From positions 1-37,086 of the forward strand of contig JAFYQK010000017.1 of assembly GCA_017547165.1 (NCBI GenBank): a stretch of 37,086 bases of DNA, in the 5' to 3' direction. This document shows, one piece after another, positions 17,510 to 28,200 of this stretch (the first letter of the stretch is position 1; each line of letters opens with the position of its first letter). Position numbers and translations under genes: made by a program. Under the pieces are notes generated by a model, which did not search any database, was not told the DNA's origin, and saw nothing but the letters and a program-made list of their open reading frames with translations. Source of the DNA: Bacteroidaceae bacterium. Its GTDB lineage: Bacteria; Bacteroidota; Bacteroidia; Bacteroidales; Bacteroidaceae.

Positions 17510-20266
17510 TTAATTTTTACGTGTTTTGATATATCGCACTATGTCGGGGATGATAAGGACGGGAGAAGTGATGAGCAGGATCCAGAGCCAGTCTGTTACA
17601 GACAAGGCAGAGACATGGAAGATGGGACCGGCAAAGGTGACGATGGCAACCTGTCCTAAAAGGATAACAAGTGCTATCCATACAAATCCCTGGCTATATG
17701 ATTGTCTGACATTGCCTGGAGCACGGAAGAGGTCTATGATGTCTTGCAACAGACTTCTGTCGGTACGGAAATACTTGGCGTTGAAGAGATTCCAGAACTG
17801 AAGCATGACGAAGATAGAGAAGAAGACACCAAGTTCGTAGTCACCAAGATGTTCCTTGGTCTTGCTGAGGTTTGTAAACTCGCTGAAGAATATCTTGAGA
17901 GAGTCCATAGAGACGAGGTCGCCCACACTGGTGATATTGATGTGCCAGAGCAACTGCCACAGACCTGCAAGGAGGAGGAAGAAGAGTATGCCGAAGCCAA
18001 AGATTCTCTTTACCATGGCTCGGTCAATGATATGACTATTGGGATTGCGTGGTTTGTCGTTGAGCACCTTCTTGTCTGCTGGCAAGGAAGACAATGCCAT
18101 GGCGGCAAAGGTGTCCATGATGAGGTTGACCCACAACATCTGAGTGACATTGAGCGGAGAATCAAGTCCTATGAACGAGCCCAATAGCACGATGAGACAG
18201 GCACATACGTTGATGGTCATCTGGAAAACGATAAAGCGACGTATGTTGAGATAAAGCGAGCGTCCCCAGAGGATGGCCTTGTTGATGCTGGAGAAGGAGT
18301 TGTCGATGATGGTGATGTCGCTGGCCTCCTTGGCGCGCGAGGTGCCATCGCCCATGGAGAGTCCCACCTGTGCCTTGCTCAGGGCTGGAGCATCGTTGGT
18401 GCCATCGCCCGTGACGGCTACAACCTGGTCCAAGGATTGAAGTAGCATGACCAAGCGGGCCTTGTCGTCGGGACGTGCACGGGAGATAATCTTGAAATCC
18501 TTGTTGCCCACCAACGTTCTGGCATCATCGTCGGTCATAGCGGCAAACTCGGGACCTGTGGTGGTCTGCATGGGTTCGTCTTCGGTGAGGAGTCCTATCT
18601 GGCGGCCTATCTCGTTGGCGGTGCCTGGAGTGTCGCCAGTGACAATGATAACGCGCACACCGGCTCGGTCCTTGCATGTGAGGATGGCCTCGCGTACATC
18701 GTCGCGAATGGGGTCGGCGATACCTACGACACCCAGGAACACCAGGGGCTCATTGCCTTGCTTTGTGACTCGCTGGCATGCAAAGCCCAGGGTGCGCATG
18801 GCCTTGTTCTGATAGCCACGCAGGGTGTTGTGGATGTGCTCGACCGACTGATTGGATGCGATACTATCGCACATGGCAAGGACTATCTCGGGAGCACCCT
18901 TGACAAAACGCAGAGGCGAGTCTCCCTCGTGCATTATAGCGGTGGTCTGCATGTATTTGGTCTCGGTGGAGAAGGGTTGCTGAGAGAGGATGGTGCAGGT
19001 GTCGCGATAATGCTCGTAATCGGGACCACTCTTGTGCATCCACTTGAGCAGTGCCACCTCGGTGGGGTTGCCTATGGTGGATAGCTTGCCATTGCTCTCT
19101 TTGGTAACTTCTGCCGTGGAGTTTATCGCCATATTCTGTCTGATAAGTTCAAACTCCTCTTCACCTCCATAGAAGTCTGTTTCCATTACCGTCATTTGGT
19201 TCTTTGTCAGCGTTCCTGTCTTGTCGGTACAGATAACAGTGGCAGCACCCATAGTCTCGCAGGCATGAAGTTTGCGCACGAGATTGTTCTCCTTGAGCAT
19301 CCTTCGCATACTAAGAGCCAGACTTACGGTAACACTCATGGGCAAGCCCTCGGGAACAGCAACGACAATAAGCATTACTGCTATCATCACCGAACCCAGG
19401 ATAAATTCTGCTATCTCTATGAAATTGGGGTTGTTCAGATGGTCGCCATCGAAGAAAAGGAAATATATGGTTCGTCCAACAACTATTAACGAGGCAATGA
19501 CGAAACTTACGGTAGAAATCCATTTGCCCAATTGTGCCAATTGTTTGTTGAGAGGGGTCTCGACATCGCTGCCCTCTTGTGTGCGTGCCACACCCTTGCC
19601 TTCCTCTGTGTCCATACCTATGGCGGTGACACGATACATTGCCGTGCCCTCGATAACGATGGAGCCTCTGAGAAGGAAATTGGAGGGATAGGTGGCATCC
19701 TTGTCGAACTCTGCCTCGTCGGTGGTCTTGGTGGCATAGAGTTCGCCGGTGAAGTTGGACTCGTCGACACGGAGAGAGTTACATTCCAGCAATTCTCCAT
19801 CGGCAGGAATCTCGTCGCCGCTCTCGAGTTTGATGATGTCGCCAACGACAACGTCGTGCTTCTTGATCATCATCAGGCGCGGACGCGAATCGGAGGTGGG
19901 ACGGCGGATGGTTTTGACGGGACGCGAGTCCTTGACCTTGTTGAGAATCTCAAACTCCTTGCCAGCCTTGACCTCAAAGATAAAACCTACACCGGTGGCC
20001 AGCAACAAGGCAACAAGAACACCGGATGGTTCCATCAGGAGCGACCACCCCTTGTCCAAATAGAAAATCTCGTATATGGCAACAAGAACCGAGAAGAAGA
20101 ATACCACCAAAAGAACAATGATGATGGGGTCCTTGAATTTCTCGAGATATTGTTTCCACAATGGTTCCTTTTCGGGAGGGGGGATAATATTCTTGCCTAC
20201 ACCACTTTGCACGACGTCGCCATCGTCAACCATACAGGTGGCTATAAAGGCTCTCTTTTTAAGCAT
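17510..20266 (-). CDS. Calcium-translocating P-type ATPase, PMCA type
   Basis: P2B-like cation pump of 918 residues in the cytoplasmic membrane. Visible elements: actuator-domain loop near ESNFTGEL, membrane motif VAVPEGLPMSV, phosphorylated Asp at D348 in CTDKTGTLTKNQ, nucleotide-domain KGAPEIVL, hinge VTGDGTNDAPAL, and the M6 motif LWVNLIMDTFAAMAL that is typical of calcium pumps. Calcium export is inferred from PEGL and the M6 residues; no C-terminal calmodulin-type extension is present. It converges with the leucine operon and is a single gene, starting at the ATG at 20266. Confidence 0.92.
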   Translation of the reverse strand: MLKKRAFIATCMVDDGDVVQSGVGKNIIPPPEKEPLWKQYLEKFKDPIIIVLLVVFFFSVLVAIYEIFYLDKGWSLLMEPSGVLVALLLATGVGFIFEVKAGKEFEILNKVKDSRPVKTIRRPTSDSRPRLMMIKKHDVVVGDIIKLESGDEIPADGELLECNSLRVDESNFTGELYATKTTDEAEFDKDATYPSNFLLRGSIVIEGTAMYRVTAIGMDTEEGKGVARTQEGSDVETPLNKQLAQLGKWISTVSFVIASLIVVGRTIYFLFFDGDHLNNPNFIEIAEFILGSVMIAVMLIVVAVPEGLPMSVTVSLALSMRRMLKENNLVRKLHACETMGAATVICTDKTGTLTKNQMTVMETDFYGGEEEFELIRQNMAINSTAEVTKESNGKLSTIGNPTEVALLKWMHKSGPDYEHYRDTCTILSQQPFSTETKYMQTTAIMHEGDSPLRFVKGAPEIVLAMCDSIASNQSVEHIHNTLRGYQNKAMRTLGFACQRVTKQGNEPLVFLGVVGIADPIRDDVREAILTCKDRAGVRVIIVTGDTPGTANEIGRQIGLLTEDEPMQTTTGPEFAAMTDDDARTLVGNKDFKIISRARPDDKARLVMLLQSLDQVVAVTGDGTNDAPALSKAQVGLSMGDGTSRAKEASDITIIDNSFSSINKAILWGRSLYLNIRRFIVFQMTINVCACLIVLLGSFIGLDSPLNVTQMLWVNLIMDTFAAMALSSLPADKKVLNDKPRNPNSHIIDRAMVKRIFGFGILFFLLLAGLWQLLWHINITSVGDLVSMDSLKIFFSEFTNLSKTKEHLGDYELGVFFSIFVMLQFWNLFNAKYFRTDRSLLQDIIDLFRAPGNVRQSYSQGFVWIALVILLGQVAIVTFAGPIFHVSALSVTDWLWILLITSPVLIIPDIVRYIKTRKN

Positions 20267-20295
20267 AATTGTCTCTGTTTTTTAGTTTTCAGAGA

Positions 20296-20303
20296 CAAAA
20301 GTA
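20296..20303 (-). promoter_or_regulatory. Candidate -7 box of the calcium ATPase promoter
   Basis: On the minus strand the box reads TACTTTTG, fitting TAnnTTTG, about 30 bp before the ATG. A TTG lies 18 bp further upstream, a little short of the usual spacing. The box sits within the last bases between this gene and the end of the upstream gene at 20331. Confidence 0.45.
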
Positions 20304-20330
20304 CGTCATCTTTGGCAAATACAATGCCGA

Positions 20331-21695
20331 TTACAACGTTATATTTGAGTCGATGCGTATAAAATTATGGTTCGCGCGTATGCGATAGTACGAAGCATTA
20401 CCGTTTCTATAATGCTCGGGGATGAACATTTCGACATTGGCAATGGATTGCAACACACGAATTCTGTTTTTGATATGATGCACCTGAGTGCGGTCCTTGT
20501 ATTCCGTGACCAAATTGGACCTGCCTATAATAGCATACAGACGATTGTACTCCGACAATAGTCGCATCTTCTCGGTCGGCGGTATGTGTTCGCGCCAATC
20601 AAGTCCACTGCCCAATAATGACTTTTGCACTATCATGAAATACAAGGATGTCTCTTGCGGGGTGAGTTTGAGAACAATCCTTTCGCATGCCTCGTCAATG
20701 GATTCGAAATATACCAGAACCTTGTGGTTGGAGATTTCGAAGACCAACCTATACTCTCTGCTCTGCTTGCCATATGCAATGAGGTCGAACAACGAGCGAT
20801 GAAAACCATGGTATATGAACTTGCCCGACTCTGGTTTGCTCTCCTTGGAGATGGGGGCATTTATCAATCCTGCATAGCCATTCACTATTCTGTGAAGCAC
20901 ACTGGCAACATCGTTGCCTGCCTCCAGTTGCAGATAGTTGGCAAAACGTATTCTCTGCGCATCGTCGTTTTCGTAATGTGCAAGAATGTCTGAATCGTTG
21001 ATTTTAATAAGGAAAGAAGGCTTGTCGCCGATGAGATTGATGCCAAGTTTCTTGTAGAGAGTATCGCGACAAAATCTTGATGTTGTCAGTCCCAGGAGAT
21101 TCTGGCATATGTCGTCAACGCGCTGAAGTGAGGCAGAGGGCATCATGTATTTTACCACCTTGCGGATGTAGTCGGAAGGCATCTGGCGAAAGTCGTCGAC
21201 AACACCAGGGATGTAGACAAAGTGAAAACCAACGGAACTGAGTGCATCGCTGATGCTGTCCAGTTGTTGCTCTATCTGGCGGTTTGCCTCTGTAGCATCC
21301 TCGTTCTCGACGAAAATGACGCTGAGGTTGTCTATATCCACACCTATGGATGGGGTGGAGAAAATCTGTGCATTGTGCCTTAGCACCTGCTCCACGGCAA
21401 AGACAAGTATTGCCTCGAGGGGAACACAAGTTCCGTCCGACATGGCAAGCTGCCTCAGCACATCCACAATCTCTGCCCTACCCTCTTCGTCCAATTCCCT
21501 CAGTATACTCACAGCCTTGGCAAAGTCCATCTTTTTAGCCTCTATCAACATGGCATCGGTAATAGAAAAACAATCCTTTGAAATAATGTGTTCAAAGAAT
21601 TGCATCTCGTCTGCCTCGACGATGAAATCTGCCTCTATCAAGTCGGTAATGATACGGGCAAAGGCTATTTTCTGTTCTCTGTCAAGTCGGGTCAT
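20331..21695 (-). CDS. TerB-like-domain protein of unknown function
   Basis: Protein of 454 residues without signal peptide or membrane segment, so cytoplasmic. Residues 5-105 look like a TerB/DjlA-type helical domain (KIAFARIITDLIEADFIVEADEMQFF, then RQLAMSDGTCVPLEAILV), a fold with acidic residues that may bind metal. The middle has no family I recognise. The last 120 residues contain LTPQETSLYFMIVQKS and KDRTQVHHIKNRIRVL, which could form a winged-helix unit; this is an impression, not a match. It lies 18 bp downstream of a DUF486 gene and 64 bp upstream of the calcium ATPase on the same strand. Confidence 0.7.
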   Translation of the reverse strand: MTRLDREQKIAFARIITDLIEADFIVEADEMQFFEHIISKDCFSITDAMLIEAKKMDFAKAVSILRELDEEGRAEIVDVLRQLAMSDGTCVPLEAILVFAVEQVLRHNAQIFSTPSIGVDIDNLSVIFVENEDATEANRQIEQQLDSISDALSSVGFHFVYIPGVVDDFRQMPSDYIRKVVKYMMPSASLQRVDDICQNLLGLTTSRFCRDTLYKKLGINLIGDKPSFLIKINDSDILAHYENDDAQRIRFANYLQLEAGNDVASVLHRIVNGYAGLINAPISKESKPESGKFIYHGFHRSLFDLIAYGKQSREYRLVFEISNHKVLVYFESIDEACERIVLKLTPQETSLYFMIVQKSLLGSGLDWREHIPPTEKMRLLSEYNRLYAIIGRSNLVTEYKDRTQVHHIKNRIRVLQSIANVEMFIPEHYRNGNASYYRIRANHNFIRIDSNITL

Positions 21696-21713
21696 AGCAT
21701 GAGTGTGGTTCCG

Positions 21714-22085
21714 TTATTTCAGGAAAACAAAGAAGACGGCAAGGAAGAGGAATACGAATGCAACGAGGTGGTTCCATTGAAGTGTCTCGCCACGAAAACA
21801 TGTCACGGTGAAAACGGTGAAGACTATCAATGTTATTGCCTCCTGGATGATCTTCAATTGGAAAAGCGAGAATGGACCGCCATTTTCCTTGAATCCGAAA
21901 TGGTTGGCAGGAATCATGAAACAATACTCCATGAAAGCCAATCCCCAGGAGATGAGTATGATGACATACAATGGGGTGTTGCCATGCAGAATGTGCATGT
22001 CCTGCAATTTCAGATGTCCATACCATGCAAGTGTCATAAAGATATTTGAAACAATCAGTAGAATAATAGGTAGAATGTAATTCAT
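21714..22085 (-). CDS. DUF486 / DMT-family small membrane protein
   Basis: The 123-residue protein has four hydrophobic segments (about 5-20, 38-57, 76-95 and 105-122), with FKENGGPFSLFQLKIIQEA between the second and third, characteristic of the DUF486 branch of the drug/metabolite transporter superfamily. Members are predicted to work as dimers; substrate is unknown. It is the first gene of a likely pair with the TerB-like protein. Confidence 0.85.
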   Translation of the reverse strand: MNYILPIILLIVSNIFMTLAWYGHLKLQDMHILHGNTPLYVIILISWGLAFMEYCFMIPANHFGFKENGGPFSLFQLKIIQEAITLIVFTVFTVTCFRGETLQWNHLVAFVFLFLAVFFVFLK

Positions 22086-22271
22086 TGTTCTGAAAAAAGT
22101 ATTTTGAGTGGGTTATATAAATTTTATATAATTATATATAAGGTTGGGTTATCGGTGTCTTGTCATGATTTGTATGCAGAAATCAGTCTGTGAGTTTTTC
22201 GCTGACGTTCATCAAACGTAGCAAGACGTTGAAGTCTCCATATCCTTCAAAAGGTTTCCCTTCCCGTTTTC

Positions 22272-25200
22272 CTACCTTGTCAATGCGAATTTCATACTCA
22301 TGCCAAAGTCTTGGGTAACGGTGGGGTAGGCCGATGAAGATAGCAAAGGTGAAGAACTTTGACGATCGTAGAACAATGTCATTGTAACATATCTGCTCAT
22401 TGCATAGTCTGCTCTAAACGAAGTCTTTATCGCCTTGTTGCCAGAGGTAGCTTCCGACAGACCGGTTTGTATGTCACGTCTGATTGCATCCTGATTGCGT
22501 ATAGAGAGATCGAAACGCAGTGAAAGCGAGTGAGCGAAGTTGCTCTTTGAACTGCTCTTGATGTTCTCGCGTCCGTCGCTGCCTGTATTCCTACTCTTCA
22601 AGGCTTTACTCTTAGATGTAGAGCGCATTGCCTTTTGACTTGCACGTTTACTGCCGAAGATGCTTCCAAGACGGAAATCGTTAATCTTGTATCCCCAGCC
22701 AAGAACAAAGTCGCGGGAACCTGTTTGGGTTATCTGTGCACTGGTGATGGAAAGATTCATCACTCGTGTTGTACGATATTCTGCCTTCAGTGTCATATTG
22801 TTGTGGAAGGTGAAGTTGAAACCGATAAGTGGAGCGAAACTCTCGTTGATGCTTACGCTGCTGATATCGTAGCAAGTGCTTGGAGAATAGGCTCCGGTTG
22901 TCTGGCTGCAGATGAAACCAAGGTCACTGCCATGCATGAATTCCATCCACGAAGCATATGAGTTGTAAGCCCCCACAGCATACAGACTCTTGTAGGCATG
23001 ACTTACAGTGATACTCTTGAAGTAGTCTCTTAGGAAAGGTAGATTTGATAATCCTTTGTAGGTTAGTGTCCAGTTGGGCAACATCCTTGCAAGAGAGGGA
23101 AAAATGTTCAGTTCTCGGGTGGTGCCACCACCGGTATAAGCTGCTAAAAAGGCCGGAATCATCACATCCGCACCATATCTGTTTACGGGTGTAGCATTGC
23201 CCTTTGTCGGGTCACCCATACTGCCCACGTAGGTTTGTCCTGTTGGGTCCTTGCCTCCGATATACTGGGCCTCGACACGCTGTTGGTATATGGGAAGCAT
23301 TGAACGGAATTTCTCGAATGTCTTGCTATAATAACCATTTGAAGCATTGCCATTGCTGCTGAAGGCCGATGACAGGGAAACGATTGTCATGTTGAACGAA
23401 CCTGTTTGTGTTGTTGGTGATCCCTCATACATATATTGTATGCTCTTTGAACGGTTGACCGTGCGCGACATATTCAGGTCAATTTTCAAGTCAGAAACTG
23501 GTTCTAAAGAAGCCTTTATCTGTAAGTCCTCAGTCATGGAAGAGGTCGCGGGAGTTGAGATGCTGTCGGTACAGAGCAACCATCCCCTATCTTTGGCCAT
23601 GTCGATATAACTATCTGAGACAAAGCCAAGACCGAAACCGATGCCCGGTGCAAAACCATTTGCCGATGTCATGCGCTGACCGAGTATGTCTCCCACCTCG
23701 GGTACGAAGCCCGACATAGAGAGGTTGTAGTTGTTTCGATATGATACAGATACGTTTCTAACCATCATGGCCATGCGAGCACCAGCTTGCATCCATTTGT
23801 ACCATTTCTCATCCTTTAGCGGTGTTTTCGGAATCACATTGATACGTACCTTGATGCTGTCGTCGGCCGAGGTTATAAGCTTAATCTTGTTCTCGTCAAC
23901 CTTCTTGTACTTTATATCATACTCTTTACCCTTGCGGTCCTGTACCTTCACAATGAGTCGCTTTGACTTTTGGTTGTGGGTAATGATGAACGAGGTGTCG
24001 GGTTTGAGCATAATCTCGCGTGCATAACCATTCTGACGTTTCTTGATATCCTTCTGGTTTGAGGTGCCCTTGTTGTTGGTCTGTGTCTTCGTTGGCATGG
24101 TTCTTGCTAATATGCTATCCACGCTTTCGCCTGTCTTCTTGGCCTCCTCCTCTGCTTTCAGGCGAATTTCTTCCAAACGTTTCTTCTCATTGCGCTCCTT
24201 CTCTTTTTCCTTCTTTTTGTCGTTACGTTTCTTGTTTGCCTCCGACTTAACGTTAGAGGCCGAGAAGATACGGTTCACTTCCTTCAAGAAGGGAGACTTG
24301 TTGTAGAGAGTCTCGAGATTGAACTTGCCATTGGCATTGATGCTGCGTTGGGTGTTTATGCTGTGTCCCAGATTTGTTCCATCCTCGAGTTCCGCGCCAC
24401 GACGCCATGAGTAACTGCTATTGTAACTGGCATCGGCAGTGATCCAGTCAAAAATGGGTATTTTGTTAATAGGAAGCTTGTATGATATATTCACATTTTG
24501 ACTATAGTCCAAAGGACGACCAAAGTTTGCCAAACTCAGGTTCACACTATCTTTCCAGGCCTGATACTCGTCGGGATAAAGGTCCTTGTTTACAACAACA
24601 TTAGGCTGTTCTATCTCTGCATGTGTTGCGCTTTGGAAGGAGAAATGTAAGGCTTTGAACAGGTCCCACCTAAGTGAGAACGAACGATTCCACAAATATG
24701 TGCTACTCCATGTAACAGGCAATGATTGAGCATTGCCTATGTTCTCCATATCGCGCTCTTGTAGCTCATAATATGTTCTGCCCAGGTCGGTATTGAAGGT
24801 GATGCTTTGAGGAACGAAGGCAATATTTTGATCTTTTATAATCTGTGCCCACTTACTTTTGGTACTCCATTTTTTGAATGGTTCCCAGTTTTTCCAGTTA
24901 GGTGACCAGGCATATGACATGGCTGCCTTCCACGACTCGTTGTATTCGTAAACAGTAGTTTCACCTCTATTCTGTGTTTGCGATGTGGAATACGAGAACG
25001 AGAAATTAGCAGGGTCATATGGCATGGGGTGCTTCTTGCTTGCGATATTTATCTTGGCACCAGTGATGGAGAAGTTGCGGCTCACGTTACTTGTTGTGGT
25101 GAGAGATTTAATAGAGTCTTTCTCCTCTTGGGTCTGTGTGGCATCAAGAGCTTCGGAGAGCAACATATCGGTGTCAAGCGGATTGTATTTGGGGCTAACG

Positions 25201-28200
25201 ATATGTTTGCTGTAACTGTAGTAAACGGGTAGGGTTACCTTTGCCTTCTCGGGTAAGAGACGCCCAAGATCGGCACTTGTGGTGAACTGATACTGATAGT
25301 CATCCTTGTCGCTACGTTCCGAAACGCTTTGTTCTATGCCCCCAAAGCCTGCGGTAACCATCTTGCCCATTGCAGAGAACGAACCGATATCGGATAGCTG
25401 TATACTGAGGTTGCCCTGTGCCGCCCAACCACCCTCGTTGGTGAATTCCTGTAGTCGCAGTTCGTTTACCCATACCTCAACGCTACGATTGGCATCGGCA
25501 TGATTACGCACACCTATCATGATAGTCTTGACTTCGCCCAATGAGGGGTTGCCCATTATAGATATCTTGTTATTAGGTTTATGGGGATCATATCCAGTGT
25601 AGAGCTGGTTGTATGATACTCCATTTTTATTGCGGAGGCGTTTGAGGTTGACTAGCATATCAAGATCAAAGTCAAACATATTGCTCTCTGGCCACACCTT
25701 CACACGATCCTCATACGAGTTGTTGTTGTATTTCCCATTATCTTTGATGGGAGTGAGTTCCAAAGGAATCTCATACTCATAGTAGTTATTACGGTAGTCC
25801 GAACCTAGGCGTAGGAAAATGCTCACTTGGCCGTTTTGTATGGGGGTGACATCTTCGTCATTAGCATCCAGTTTGTTAGCATGGGCAAAGAGTTGCATGT
25901 GGCGATATTTGCGCATGTCGTACTTCACGTTCTTATAGATAGCGCGAGCGTCGTTTGGTCCAAGGTTCTTCACTATCAGTGCCAATGCCTGCTCGTTGCT
26001 TTCCATCAGTGTTCCGCTACTTGCGTCAGAAACTCTGGAGATTCCAGGTGGAACCACGTAATTCACAGGCTTGCGGTCATTGTTTTCCTCGATGTTTACG
26101 GCCGTTATGGTAAAGTCTGTGCTGGCACTTGTCGCCACATTGCCAGCATAGAGTGTATTTTCATAGGTGCGCCAGTCACCATGTACAAGATCGAGTGTAC
26201 CAAAACGAAGCACAATCTCGTCTGTGAAATTTGTCATGAACATACGCATGAAACGGATGTTGGAGAAGTCGCTGATGCCACCGATACTCTCACGGTCCGA
26301 ATCCTGCAAGGGAATGCGGATCAGATACCAGTCTATGTTCTCTATTTCACCGTTACGTAAGGTCACCGTTGCCGTGCGCATGTCTGATACATACTTGCCA
26401 CCGAGACGTAGGTTCTCTGGCGTGATGGGCAGATGGTATTGCCAATACTTCTCGCTCTCGCCCAATGTGTAGTCGGTGTTGATGTCTTCAATATCCGGAG
26501 TGTTCTTCCATGCCGTCTCATAACTCTCTGGCGAACTTTGGCTGTCTGGCGAGTTGCCCTCGGGCATGTTTATGCGCTTGTAGCGATTTAATATGGATAC
26601 TTTCTGCTTGTCGTAGTCAGTGCCACGGAAATAGTGGTAGTTATCATTGGCTGGGTCCTCAAGCAACTGCTGTCGGATGGTGTCAGGCAGGTGCGACAGA
26701 GCTCCACCGTTGACTTCCTGCCAGAAGTTCATATACGCGCCATATGTCTTCTCCTGCTCGTCGTTCAGTCCGTTCAGTCCTAGGTCCTGCCTGCTGCGTG
26801 AACCGCTCTCGTTGTTGAAGGCATATGTTATACTGTTTGTCTTGGGTACAAAACCCCATGCAGTCTGCTCCACATAATTCATGTCGCCGTCAATGGGCAA
26901 ACCGCTTTCGTAGGATTTTCGGCCATCCTTCAATATGTCTTCGCTTATTTCGCCAAGATTAAAGTAGAGATCACCACCCAGTTTTCTCTTACTCGTGCCG
27001 TTTTTCTTCTCGTAGAAGAATGGATCCATCAACCAGAATTCGATGTACTCTATGTTTTGCGCTTCAAAGTCTGTGTTGTCCATCTTGCGCATCATGCCAC
27101 CCCAACGGCTTTCTGGCATGGTCAGGTTGCCACGTCCATCGACATCCCTTGTCAGATTGTACGGACCTCGCTCTTGCGGATAGAAGGCAAGGTTAAGAAC
27201 GTTGAGCGTTGAGTTGCTATTGTATGACGTTTGTGACTTGTTGGGGTAGAGCTCCAACTCATATACGGCACGCACATAGTGATTCGAGAGTTGGTTAAGG
27301 TCGCTCTTGATGTGGCTCGGGGTCAGTGTTGAACTGCGATTTGTAAATATGGGGTCTACGCAATACCATGCCAGTAAGGCGCGGTTGTAACCATAGGCAA
27401 CATCATTTGAGAGTCGGCTTTCGTTAAAACGGCCCGCAAGGTATGAGTTGTGCGAAGGACTGGGAACTGACGATAGTTGCCAATATGTGGGTTGTATGAG
27501 CGAGGTCTTGCGCTTAGTATCTTCAAAATCGTCCAGATAAGAAGCTCCGCCCTGTGCCACGCTACTCTGTCCAGCTATGAGCTGTGCTACCTGAGCGTCA
27601 AAATTTATTTGGCTTGGTTGTGTGGCATTAACAAAAGGCAAGAGATTTATCCAGTTTGTAAGCCATTGTGCCTTGTGCTTCCACGAAATATGAGCACCCC
27701 AAAGAATATTGTTAAGAGCCTCGTTGCCCATACTCACCTTGGTTGTCAGTGGTTGTTCCGACAGATATTGCATCGTACCGCCAATTGTTAGGTTCTTGTT
27801 TACCTGATAGTCCACATTGAAACCCACGAACGTTTTGCGTTGCATACCATAGGTATCGTTGCTTTCCACCGAAGCGCTAATTGGTGTACCTGCGTCAATG
27901 ATACTTTGGTTTATTATCGTAACGCGACCGTTGTTGTAGTCAACGATATAGTCGGTGTTTTCCACCAATGTCACGCCACCGGCTGTCACCACCACTGAGC
28001 CCGGTGCTATATTGTATGCCCCTAAGTCTATCTCGTTTGCCGCAGACCCCTTATAATGTCCTGTCAGCAGGAACTTGTTCTTCTCGGCCATTTGTTTTGC
28101 TGCCGTTTTGGTGGTGTCGTACAGTTCTTGAAAGACATACTTTTCAGCCATCTGCTTTCCACCGCGTGCTTCAATCCATTGTCGCAGGTGCTCGCCAAAG

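Noticed and set aside
22150-22271. 31-codon open stretch on the minus strand after the sprA stop, reading KPFEGYGDFNVLLRLMNV
   Set aside because: It is in a different frame from SprA, which ends with a normal terminal barrel strand; an open stretch of this length occurs easily by chance and has no start codon of its own.
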